Below, one piece after another: positions 1 through 6,761 of a stretch of DNA of 10,816 nt. The stretch comes from CAZAPZ01 sp964487285 (GTDB lineage Bacteria; Campylobacterota_A; Desulfurellia; JAADFJ01). A program made the position numbers and the translations under genes. Each line of letters starts with the position of its first letter. Position 1 is the first letter of the stretch. The DNA lies in assembly GCA_964487285.1 (NCBI GenBank), contig CAZAPZ010000052.1, positions 1-10,816 of the forward strand. Reading direction: 5' to 3'. Below the pieces are notes generated by a model. That model was given only the letters and a program-made list of their open reading frames with translations, was not told where the DNA came from and made no database searches.

Positions 1-45
1 TTTCTAATTTTCTTGTATCAAATCAATATTTTTCGGATTTATGAC

Positions 46-73
46 TTGACAAGAGCAAAATAAAGTTTATTAT
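46..73 (+). promoter_or_regulatory. Sigma70-type promoter of the cysK operon
   Basis: TTGACA at 46-51 is a perfect -35 hexamer. A 16-base spacer separates it from TATTAT at 68-73, a five-of-six match to the -10 consensus. Transcription would begin near 80, about 58 bases before the cysK start codon. The -10 lies within the left outer arm of a long inverted repeat (65-117), so a protein bound there would block the promoter. The assignment rests on sequence alone. Confidence 0.6.
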
Positions 74-117
74 CATAAATACCTAAAATATAGTATTATT
101 TTAGGTTGATAATAAAC
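65..117. repeat. Two-armed inverted repeat overlapping the cysK promoter, likely operator
   Basis: Two perfect inverted repeats are nested. The outer arms are GTTTATTATCA (65-75) and TGATAATAAAC (107-117), 11 bp. The inner arms are ACCTAAAATA (81-90) and TATTTTAGGT (97-106), 10 bp, around a 6-base centre. Five unpaired bases (76-80) separate outer and inner arms on the left only. The left outer arm contains the -10 box and lies upstream of the expected transcription start, so the whole structure cannot form in the mRNA. This favours a DNA operator over an RNA switch, although the inner hairpin could still form at the very 5' end of the transcript. Control by a sulfur- or cysteine-responsive repressor would make sense but is inference. 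Confidence 0.55.
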
Positions 118-137
118 AATAGATTTGGGAGGCAAGA

Positions 138-1055
138 ATGAGAATTGCAGAGAGTAGTTTGGATTTAATAGGCAATACGCCAATGGTGAAACTTTCGCGT
201 ATTGCCGAAGGTAAAAACCTTTTGGCAAAACTTGAATCGTTTAATCCGTTGGGAAGTGTGAAAGATAGAATAGGACAATCGATGATTGCCGATGCAGAAA
301 AAAAAGGGCTCATAAACAAAAGCAGCACCATAATTGAACCTACGAGCGGCAACACCGGAATAGCCCTCAGTTCGATATGCGCCATAAAAGGTTATAGGCT
401 AATTCTTACTATGCCTGACAGCATGTCTGTTGAACGAAGATCTCTTCTTGCTGCGCTTGGTGCAAAGCTTGTGCTAACTCCTGCGTATGAAGGAATGCAA
501 GGATCAATTGATAAAGCGTTTGAAATAAAAGCTAACACTCCAAACAGTATAATACTTCAGCAGTTTGAAAACCGTGCAAATCCCGCAATACATAAAAAAA
601 CAACGGCAAATGAGATTTGGCGTGATACCGATGGAGCAGTTGACATTTTTGTTGCAGGGGTAGGAACTGGAGGAACGATAACGGGTGTCGGCGAAAGATT
701 AAAAGAGCTGAAACCTAATGTTAAGATTGTTGCGGTTGAACCGACTGAATCAGCAATACTTTCAGGCGGTAAAGCGGGCCCTCATAAGATTCAGGGCATT
801 GGAGCCGGATTTATTCCAAAAGTGCTGAATCAATCGATCATAGATGAGATTATATGCGTAAAGAATGAGGACGCATATAATGCCTCAAGCCTGCTTGCGA
901 AAAAAGAAGGTATTCTTGCCGGTGTATCCTCGGGTGCGGCTCTTTTCGCAGCCCTTGAAGTTGCTTATCGAGATGAAAACAAAGATAAAAATATTGTTAT
1001 ACTTTTCCCAGACACAGGTGAGCGTTATCTCTCTGCCGGGCTTTATAAAGAATAG
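138..1055 (+). CDS. cysK: Cysteine synthase A (O-acetylserine sulfhydrylase)
   Basis: This PLP-dependent enzyme makes L-cysteine from O-acetylserine and sulfide in the cytoplasm. The 305-residue product has the normal CysK length. The PLP lysine is K42 in NPLGSVKDRIG, the substrate loop is TSGNTG at 69-74, MSVERR (96-101) is typical of CysK, and the phosphate-binding GTGGT is at 176-180. It ends with the usual PDTGERYLS segment. The ATG at 138 follows a strong GGGAGG (127-132). It is the first gene of a sulfur operon, and the next gene's ribosome site overlaps its stop codon. Residues match OAS-type CysK. Because a ThiS-like carrier and a JAMM protease follow, use of carrier thiocarboxylate as sulfur donor, as in the mycobacterial CysM/CysO system, is possible but unproven. 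Confidence 0.93.
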   Translation: MRIAESSLDLIGNTPMVKLSRIAEGKNLLAKLESFNPLGSVKDRIGQSMIADAEKKGLINKSSTIIEPTSGNTGIALSSICAIKGYRLILTMPDSMSVERRSLLAALGAKLVLTPAYEGMQGSIDKAFEIKANTPNSIILQQFENRANPAIHKKTTANEIWRDTDGAVDIFVAGVGTGGTITGVGERLKELKPNVKIVAVEPTESAILSGGKAGPHKIQGIGAGFIPKVLNQSIIDEIICVKNEDAYNASSLLAKKEGILAGVSSGAALFAALEVAYRDENKDKNIVILFPDTGERYLSAGLYKE

Positions 1056-1063
1056 GAGTTTAT

Positions 1064-2287
1064 ATGACACTTACAAAAAAGAGCCGATTTGTGCATCCGC
1101 TGATCTCCGACCAATTCGGTTCGCCTGTTGCCCCTTTATACAGAGCAGCGGCTTTTACACATGATGCTAAATCTTTATCAGATATTTTTAACTCAAAAGG
1201 AGCCGGTTTTGTTTATACCCGCATTGGCAATCCTACTGTTATGACGCTTGAAAGTCAGATTAGCCTGCTTGAAGATGGAATAGGATCCGTTGCTTTTAGT
1301 TCCGGAATGGCTGCAATCAGCTCGGTTTCTATGCTCTTATGTTCATCAAGAAAAGAAATATTGGCAAGCAGCTCAATTTTTGGAGGAACATATTCGCTTT
1401 TTATAAATATTTTAAGCAATTACGGAGTTAAAACCATTTTTTTTGATTCAATAGATGAATTAAAACGCAATATATCGGAAAATACTGCGTTTATATTTGC
1501 CGAGACCATAGGCAATCCCTCTATAACCGTTACGGATATAAAAGAAATATCATCATTAAAAGGCGATGTACCACTTATTGTAGATGCAACGGTTACTCCG
1601 TATATTTTTAACGGCAAATCTTATGGAGCTGATATTATCATATATTCGGCCACTAAAATGCTCTCCGGTCATGGAAGAACTATCGGTGGAGTTGTTGTTG
1701 ACTGCGGTAATTATGATTGGACAAATCTCAGATATAAAACGGCGCTTACAGATTATTCAAATGCAGGATATATGGCGTTTCTTGCGGCTCTAAGGCGAAC
1801 TTATCTTGCCGATCTCGGCGGATGTCTTTCTCCTGAAACAGCTGACGGTATTTTAACAGGAATGGAAACGCTTGCATTAAGAGTAAAAGAGAGCTGCAAA
1901 AATGCAGAATTTTTGGCAGACTTTTTCTACGAAAAAGGGCTGAATGTGAATTATCCTAAATTCACCCATTATAAGCAGATATCAGAAAAACAGTTCGGCG
2001 GATATTACGGTTCAATTATGACAATTGATCTTGGATATAAAGAGACGGCGTTTAGATTTATCGATAATTTAAAACTAACTCTTGATATGCCGAATTTATG
2101 CGACACAAGAACAATGGCTATTCATGCAGAATCCACAATCGGATCAATGTTGGACGACAGGCAGAAAGCCGATTCAGGAATAACACCGGGATTGGTGAGG
2201 ATTTCAGTTGGGATTGAAGATAAGATTGATTTGAGGGATGATTTCTCAAATGCCCTTACTTACGATATGTTAAATGACAAATGGTAA
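1064..2287 (+). CDS. metY: MetY-type O-acetylhomoserine sulfhydrylase, Cys/Met-metabolism PLP enzyme
   Basis: This fold-type I PLP enzyme of the Cys/Met metabolism family has 407 residues. YTRIGNPT is at 51-58, SSGMAA at 79-84, and the PLP lysine is K198 in SATKMLSGHG. The following segment (GHGRTIGGVVVDCGNYDW) and the late VRISVGIED are characteristic of O-acetylhomoserine sulfhydrylases rather than cystathionine lyases. Before the PLP-binding aspartate region the usual VDNT reads VDAT (174-176). Its expected role is to join O-acetylhomoserine with sulfide or, given the neighbours, with the carrier thiocarboxylate, forming homocysteine for methionine. The ATG at 1064 follows AGGAG (1054-1058), which overlaps the cysK stop, so translation is probably coupled. 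A 92-base gap without a clear signal follows. Cystathionine gamma-synthase or methionine gamma-lyase are less likely alternatives. Confidence 0.85.
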   Translation: MTLTKKSRFVHPLISDQFGSPVAPLYRAAAFTHDAKSLSDIFNSKGAGFVYTRIGNPTVMTLESQISLLEDGIGSVAFSSGMAAISSVSMLLCSSRKEILASSSIFGGTYSLFINILSNYGVKTIFFDSIDELKRNISENTAFIFAETIGNPSITVTDIKEISSLKGDVPLIVDATVTPYIFNGKSYGADIIIYSATKMLSGHGRTIGGVVVDCGNYDWTNLRYKTALTDYSNAGYMAFLAALRRTYLADLGGCLSPETADGILTGMETLALRVKESCKNAEFLADFFYEKGLNVNYPKFTHYKQISEKQFGGYYGSIMTIDLGYKETAFRFIDNLKLTLDMPNLCDTRTMAIHAESTIGSMLDDRQKADSGITPGLVRISVGIEDKIDLRDDFSNALTYDMLNDKW

Positions 2288-2379
2288 CTGAAACCGAAGT
2301 TAGAGAAATAAAAAAATTGATGCAGACATTTTTTTTCTTTGCACATCCTGCAACATAAAAAGATTGAAGGAGAAGTTAA

Positions 2380-2589
2380 ATGAATTTGATTATTAATGGA
2401 AAAGAGGAGAATCTAACGGATGACGGATTTTCCGTTAGCAGACTTTTGGTTTTAAAGAATGTTAAGTTTCCTCAAATGGTTTCTGTGCAGTTGAACGGAA
2501 AATTTATAAAACAGGATCAGTATGACAGCACTATTCTTAAAGAGAAAGACAATATAGAATTTCTCTATTTTATGGGAGGAGGCAGATGA
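2380..2589 (+). CDS. hcyS: ThiS/HcyS-like sulfur-carrier protein with capped C-terminus
   Basis: This 69-residue protein has the ubiquitin-like beta-grasp pattern of ThiS/MoaD: an N-terminal beta hairpin (MNLIINGKEENL), an LNG turn in the middle (VSVQLNGKFI) and a C-terminal strand IEFLYFMGGGR. In this family the terminal Gly-Gly is adenylated and thiocarboxylated. Here an extra arginine (R69) follows the glycines (66-68), so the carrier must be trimmed before activation. The JAMM domain encoded two genes downstream is the obvious candidate, as HcyD is for HcyS in Wolinella succinogenes. The ATG at 2380 has AAGGAG at 2367-2372. The gene overlaps the E1 gene by four bases (ATGA). A thiamine role (ThiS) is possible in principle, but no thiG or thiH is nearby and metY and sir are. 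Confidence 0.85.
   Translation: MNLIINGKEENLTDDGFSVSRLLVLKNVKFPQMVSVQLNGKFIKQDQYDSTILKEKDNIEFLYFMGGGR
2574..2582 (+). promoter_or_regulatory. Ribosome-binding site for hcyF inside the Gly-tail codons of hcyS
   Basis: GGGAGGAGG lies three bases before the overlapping ATG at 2586. Its purine-rich core GGAGG is part of the codons for the carrier's Gly-Gly-Gly tail. The same bases therefore encode the active C-terminus and recruit ribosomes for its activating enzyme. This fixes the hcyF start and implies coupled translation of the two proteins. Confidence 0.6.
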
Positions 2590-3377
2590 AGAAAGATCAG
2601 CTTCTTAGATATTCCAGGCAGATTATACTGGAGCAAATAGGCGGAACCGGGCAGGAAATGCTGCTTAATTCATCTGTTTTTGTGGCAGGAGCAGGAGGAC
2701 TTGGATCTCCTGCTCTTTATTATCTTGCAGCCGCAGGTGTAGGTAAAATTGGCGTTGCGGATTGGGATGTGGTTGATACCACTAACCTTCAACGTCAAAT
2801 TATTCATTTTACAGATGATATAGGAAGATCCAAAATTGATTCTGCCGTCGAAAAAATACATAAATTAAATCCTGATGTGTCGGTAGATAAGTTTAATCTC
2901 CAAATAGATGCGGAAAACATTGCCGATATAATCAAAGATTATGATTTTATTATTGATGGGGTTGATAATTTTCCTACAAAATTTCTAATAAATGACGCCG
3001 CCGTTTTTCTTGGCAAACCGTTCTCACATGCAGGAATCTTACGTTTCTCAGGACAAACTTTTACTCATATTCCGGGTGGAGCATGTTATAGATGCATGTT
3101 TCCCGAACCTCCGCCGTCAGGCCTCGTGCCTACATGTTCTGAAGCCGGAATAATTGGACCTGTAGCAGGAGTTATTGGCTCTATTCAGGCACTTGAAGCC
3201 ATTAAATATATTACTAAAACCGGTTCTCTGCTTTCGGATAAATTATTGACATTTGACGCTCTTTTATCGGAATTCAGATCTATAAAGATAAAACGATCCA
3301 ATAATTGTCCTGTCTGTGGAAATAATCCAATTATTACAAGGCTTGAGGATATAAAACTACCACAATGTGACATTTAA
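2586..3377 (+). CDS. hcyF: ThiF/MoeB/HcyF-family E1-like adenylyltransferase
   Basis: This E1-like enzyme activates the C-terminal glycine of the sulfur carrier with ATP, so that sulfide can replace AMP and give a thiocarboxylate. The 263-residue protein starts with the family signature RYSRQIILEQIG, then the nucleotide loop GAGGLG at 35-40, DWDVVDTTNLQRQ near 59-71, and DGVDNFPTK near 124-132. The structural zinc ligands are C167/C170 (CYRC) and C241/C244 (CPVC). The conserved cysteine is C184 in VPTCSEAG. There is no rhodanese domain, so sulfur must come from elsewhere, here from the sulfite reductase encoded next. Its start overlaps the hcyS stop as ATGA. MoeB (for a MoaD) or ThiF are the same family. 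The hcyS-sir context is what favours HcyF. Confidence 0.9.
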   Translation: MKKDQLLRYSRQIILEQIGGTGQEMLLNSSVFVAGAGGLGSPALYYLAAAGVGKIGVADWDVVDTTNLQRQIIHFTDDIGRSKIDSAVEKIHKLNPDVSVDKFNLQIDAENIADIIKDYDFIIDGVDNFPTKFLINDAAVFLGKPFSHAGILRFSGQTFTHIPGGACYRCMFPEPPPSGLVPTCSEAGIIGPVAGVIGSIQALEAIKYITKTGSLLSDKLLTFDALLSEFRSIKIKRSNNCPVCGNNPIITRLEDIKLPQCDI

Positions 3378-3390
3378 CGGAGATATAGTC

Positions 3391-5991
3391 ATGAAAATAG
3401 GGAAAAGCTTATATGATAAGATAACTGCTTATGCAGTATCAGTTTTACCGCATGAAGCTTGCGGTATGCTTGCAGGAAAAAATGATAAAATCACTTATTT
3501 TTTTGCAATGAGTAATAGTGATTGTAGTAGCGAGCATTTTTCTATGGTTCCAGAAGAACAGTTCTATGCGACAAAACGTATAAGAGAATTAGGACTTGCT
3601 GCTATGGCAATTTTGCATTCTCACCCATCTACGCCCGCAAGGCCGAGCAGAGAAGATATAAGACTTGCCGTGGATCCTTCAATTCTGTATGCTATCATCT
3701 CGCTTCAAGATCTTTGCGGAGATAGCGGCAGCGCGGACATAAAGCTGTTTCGTATATCAAATGGTGTGCAGAGAGAAGCGCTTGATATTATTGATGATAA
3801 ACCGTACGGTTCTGTGATCTTACCTCAAATAGTAAGAGATGATGTGTCCGATTTTCGCAGCAAAATCGATCGGTACAAAACCGGTAAAATGAGGGATGCA
3901 GCGTTTAAAGCATACAGAGTGCCGATGGGAATGTACCAGCAGCGAAACTTAAAACATTATATGCAGAGAATAAGAATGGCAGGTATTCCTACATATGCTC
4001 AGCTATTAAAAATTGCCGAGCTTTCCAAACTGTTCGGTGACGGCGTAGTTCATTTAACTACAAGATCCGATATTCAACTGCATGAATTGACAATTGACAC
4101 TGCAGCAAACGCTATTGAAGGACTGCTTGAAGTCGGTTTAACGCCAAGAGGAGGCGGAGGAAACACCATAAGAAACATCCATGCAAGTCCACTTTCAGGG
4201 ATTGATCCGACAGCTGTTTTTGATGTTATACCTTATCAAGTCCAAGCAACGGAATTTATGCTGCAGGGTAGTAGTTCGTGGCACCTTCCAAGAAAATTTA
4301 AGATAGTATTTTCCGATTCGAATTCCGACAGCGCCGGCGCTTGGTTTGCAGATCTTGGTTTCATAGCGGTAAAAATATCAGATAAATATGGGTTTCGCAT
4401 AGTAGGCGGAGGAGGACTCGGCGCATCTTCGGCAGAGGCGATTCCACTTATGCCTTTTATAGAGAGACAGGATGCCATAATTGCATGCGAGGCCGGTAAA
4501 CGATTGTTTGATAAGGTTGGAAACAGAAGCGATCATTTTAAAGCGAGGTTAAGATACGCTGTAAAACGATTAGGCAAAGAACTGTTTAAAAAAAATTTTG
4601 TTGAAGAATTTAAAAAGGTGAAAGATGAACGACTCGGTTATCCTAAAGCAAGGTTTAACGATTTTGAAAAGATAAATCTATTTTTTGATAAAGCTTCTAA
4701 AGATAAATCATTTGCTACAGTGGAAAAAGGATATAGTGCCGTTGAATTTCATCCGGAGTTCGGGCTTATTAATGCTGATAAACTTGTTCAAATTGCTAAG
4801 TTCTGCGAAAAGAACAACGCCGAATTTCGCCCCACTCAAAGCCAAGGATTTTATATTTCACGCTTGAGATCAGACAAAGTAGAAGAGGCCGTTGAAACTT
4901 TCAAAGGGTTTTACAACCCAATCATCTCAACTGTTCCTCTCTGCTGTGCCAGTGCCGCCACGTGTAAGCTCGGTATAGGCTTATCAAGAGGATTATCAGC
5001 TCAGGTAAGAAAAATAATGCTTGCAAAGCCGAATAATCGAAATTTTCCTATGATTCATATTTCAGGATGTTCTAATAACTGCGGACAGCATAGTACAGCT
5101 GAACTCGGATTTTTCGGAGTAGCCAAAAGAGTAAACGGAAGGCTTATGCCGTATTACGAGATAGTCACAGGAGATGGTAAAAGCGAGCTTTCAAAGACTA
5201 TAGGGAGGCTACCGGCAAAAAATATCCCATTGATGCTTCAAGAAGCCGGCTCTATGAAAGATATTCCAGAGTTGCTAGACAAATTTCAAACGGTTCCTGA
5301 TTATGAAACCGATCCCTCATTTTACAAAGACTGGGGAACAGATGAAGATTTTTCATTGTCAGACAGAACCCCCGGAGAGTGCGGCGCCGGGGTATTGGAG
5401 CTTATAGATTTTGATTTAAATGAAGCGGCTGCAAATCTGCGTAAAGGAAAATTATACGAATCTATAATATCTGCCGCTAGATCGCTTCTTGTCATAAAAG
5501 GCATAGATACAATGGTTGATAGAGAAATTTTCGATGGCTTCAGAAAGGAGTTGATAGAAAGAGGATATGTTGAAAAAGGCAGTGGAGAGATAATCAATGC
5601 TGCAATTGACAGCAGACTTTCGGAATCGGACCTTTCACCGTACAAAGATAAAATAGCTGCACTTATAGAAAGATGCAGAATTTTAAAGGGGAGTCTTGAT
5701 AAAAATCTAAATTTTAAGCTCCCGTCTTTGATTGAAAAATCAAGTCTCGACAATAAAGAAAAATCTAACGGCAGACTAGATTTGAGTGGTGTGAAGTGTC
5801 CTATAAATTTCGTAATGGCAAAGGTAGAACTTGAAAAAGTAACAATAGGAAAAACGCTTGAGGTCGTACTTGACGATGGAGATCCAATAAGAAATGTTCC
5901 TGAATCGTTTAAAAATCAGGGGCAGGAAGTCATAAAAATCGAACATCTCGACGGAAAATCCAACCTTATGATTGTCAAAAGAGTTAAGTGA
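3391..5991 (+). CDS. sir: Fusion: JAMM metalloprotease (HcyD-like) - siroheme sulfite reductase - HEPN-like region - TusA
   Basis: This 866-residue multidomain protein reads as four parts. Residues 1-about 135 are a JAMM/Mov34 zinc protease: E22, then HSH at 76-78, S86 and D89 match HSHx7SxxD exactly. Residues about 150-640 are an assimilatory sulfite reductase haemoprotein. It has TTRSDIQLHEL, GGGGNTIRNIHASPLSGIDP, LPRKFKIVFS and the siroheme/[4Fe-4S] ligands C519-x5-C525 and C560-x3-C564. Residues about 656-790 are helical and HEPN-like (GECGAGVLELIDFDLNEAA, SIISAARSLLVIKG). Residues 793-866 are TusA-like, with C803 in KCPIN. Sulfite is reduced to sulfide. The protease part should trim the GGGR carrier and release homocysteine from it. 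The ATG at 3391 has GGAG at 3379-3382. A GTG at 3367 in the same frame would add eight residues and overlap hcyF, and has no clear ribosome site. Nitrite reductase activity is the main alternative, less likely here. Confidence 0.88.
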   Translation: MKIGKSLYDKITAYAVSVLPHEACGMLAGKNDKITYFFAMSNSDCSSEHFSMVPEEQFYATKRIRELGLAAMAILHSHPSTPARPSREDIRLAVDPSILYAIISLQDLCGDSGSADIKLFRISNGVQREALDIIDDKPYGSVILPQIVRDDVSDFRSKIDRYKTGKMRDAAFKAYRVPMGMYQQRNLKHYMQRIRMAGIPTYAQLLKIAELSKLFGDGVVHLTTRSDIQLHELTIDTAANAIEGLLEVGLTPRGGGGNTIRNIHASPLSGIDPTAVFDVIPYQVQATEFMLQGSSSWHLPRKFKIVFSDSNSDSAGAWFADLGFIAVKISDKYGFRIVGGGGLGASSAEAIPLMPFIERQDAIIACEAGKRLFDKVGNRSDHFKARLRYAVKRLGKELFKKNFVEEFKKVKDERLGYPKARFNDFEKINLFFDKASKDKSFATVEKGYSAVEFHPEFGLINADKLVQIAKFCEKNNAEFRPTQSQGFYISRLRSDKVEEAVETFKGFYNPIISTVPLCCASAATCKLGIGLSRGLSAQVRKIMLAKPNNRNFPMIHISGCSNNCGQHSTAELGFFGVAKRVNGRLMPYYEIVTGDGKSELSKTIGRLPAKNIPLMLQEAGSMKDIPELLDKFQTVPDYETDPSFYKDWGTDEDFSLSDRTPGECGAGVLELIDFDLNEAAANLRKGKLYESIISAARSLLVIKGIDTMVDREIFDGFRKELIERGYVEKGSGEIINAAIDSRLSESDLSPYKDKIAALIERCRILKGSLDKNLNFKLPSLIEKSSLDNKEKSNGRLDLSGVKCPINFVMAKVELEKVTIGKTLEVVLDDGDPIRNVPESFKNQGQEVIKIEHLDGKSNLMIVKRVK

Positions 5992-6216
5992 ATCCGCTTT
6001 TAGTAGAAAAAAATAGAGAGAATTTTCTGATAGTCGGCAAAGGAAAAAACGGCAGCAGCAAATCTCACGCTGTTTAACCAGGAAATACTCGGAAAAGCAG
6101 ACGGATAAGAGTGTGAATTATTAACTGATGTTACGCAGCTAACACACTCCCGGGCATATAAAAAGCATCCGGTACAAGGACATTCTGACTTTGTGCTGCT
6201 AATATCTGTAAATTAA
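5988..6216 (+). pseudogene. Probable decayed siroheme synthase (precorrin-2 dehydrogenase, SirC/Met8/CysG N-domain) remnant
   Basis: A GTG at 5988 overlaps the sir stop as GTGA and opens a 29-codon frame ending at 6077: NPLLVEKNRENFLIVGKGKN and nine more residues. This aligns without gaps to the start of precorrin-2 dehydrogenases (MLPLHISLEGKRVVVAGGGK in Bacillus YlnF, from memory), including the Pro-Leu, the hydrophobic strand and a GxGK loop. Shifted one frame, 6109-6213 reads ECELLTDVTQLTHSRAYKKH and then PVQGHSDFVLLISVN before a stop. TDxxxL...AYKK and HP..G..DF resemble the later conserved ATDxxxxN and VDxP..xDF segments of the same family. Frameshift, an in-frame stop at 6106 and missing segments imply a broken gene. 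Siroheme synthesis fits directly behind sir. The similarity is short, so this is tentative. A short functional leader peptide or chance match are alternatives. Confidence 0.4.
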
Positions 6217-6245
6217 TTGACAATTACCTATTGTTATACTAAAAT
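6217..6245 (+). promoter_or_regulatory. Sigma70-type promoter of the aor operon
   Basis: TTGACA at 6217-6222 is followed after exactly 17 bases by TAAAAT at 6240-6245, a five-of-six -10. Transcription should start near 6252, leaving a 5' leader of about 24 bases, too short for a riboswitch. A small perfect dyad, ACAAT (6220-6224) and ATTGT (6230-6234), sits between the two hexamers and could be half of an operator, though it may be chance in AT-rich DNA. The start codon at 6276 is preceded by AAGGGGG (6262-6268). Confidence 0.6.
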
Positions 6246-6275
6246 ATTAATTAACAAATATAAGGGGGTATTGGC

Positions 6276-6761
6276 ATGAGAGCATTGAGAATAGATGCTT
6301 CAAAATGCACTGCTTGCAAACGGTGCGAACTGGCCTGTTCATGGCATTTGACAGGGGTTTTTAATCCGGCTAAATCGGCTATTAGGGTGTCTGTTTTTGA
6401 TACCTTAGCCAAATACGTACCGTTCACATGTTTTCAATGCAAAGAGGCGTGGTGTATGAGGTCATGTCCTACAATAGCTATTTCGATTAGTAGTCTAACC
6501 GGAGCAAAAATAGTCGATGACGGGAGCTGTGTAGGATGCAAGGTATGTACGGTTGCATGTCCATTCGGAACAATCAATTTCAACAGCGATACAGGCAAGG
6601 TTTATAAATGCGATCTTTGCGATGGAGATCCATCCTGCGTTGATATATGTCCCACCAATGCAATACTTTATTCTGACGAGGACACTGCGAATGCTTCAAA
6701 AATGAATCAATGGGCGCTTAAACTAACAGATGCTTACAGTGTACGGGAGGTATCGTTATGA
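6276..6761 (+). CDS. aorA: Four-cluster [4Fe-4S] ferredoxin-like subunit of aldehyde oxidoreductase (AorA-like)
   Basis: This 161-residue electron-transfer protein has sixteen cluster cysteines in four groups: C11/14/17/21, C52/55/60/64, C85/88/91/95 and C112/115/121/125, the last three groups each followed by Pro. These should bind four [4Fe-4S] clusters. It belongs to the HycB/DMSO-reductase iron-sulfur subunit type and has no signal peptide, so it works in the cytoplasm. The next gene encodes the tungsten subunit and overlaps it by four bases (ATGA), so it most likely carries electrons between the W site and the FAD subunit, as AorA does in Aromatoleum aromaticum. The start is fixed by AAGGGGG (6262-6268). 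The family alone is not specific. The operon gives the assignment. Confidence 0.85.
   Translation: MRALRIDASKCTACKRCELACSWHLTGVFNPAKSAIRVSVFDTLAKYVPFTCFQCKEAWCMRSCPTIAISISSLTGAKIVDDGSCVGCKVCTVACPFGTINFNSDTGKVYKCDLCDGDPSCVDICPTNAILYSDEDTANASKMNQWALKLTDAYSVREVSL

Noticed and set aside
2281..2358. A 25-codon frame starting ATG inside the metY stop (MVTETEVREIKKLMQTFFFF...)
   Set aside because: It has no ribosome site, no recognisable similarity, and a low-complexity Phe run from a T tract. It fills the only large gap in the operon, so a decayed gene is possible, but nothing supports it.
3367..3390. GTG at 3367 as start of the JAMM-sulfite reductase fusion
   Set aside because: ATG at 3391 has GGAG at a proper distance and gives the normal JAMM N-terminus. 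The GTG adds eight residues with no family counterpart.
5322..5753. 143-codon open frame on the minus strand inside the sulfite reductase fusion
   Set aside because: It has no motif or ribosome site and lies opposite a continuous coding domain, so it is a shadow frame.
6109..6149. Hairpin GAGTGTG/CACACTC with a 27-base loop, plus AGCAGCA (6054-6060) pairing to TGCTGCT (6194-6200), suggesting a structured RNA or riboswitch
   Set aside because: The aor promoter lies downstream at 6217-6245, so the structure would not be in the aor leader. It does not match the Moco or c-di-GMP motifs I recall, there is no T-run for a terminator, and the stretch reads as remnant coding sequence.
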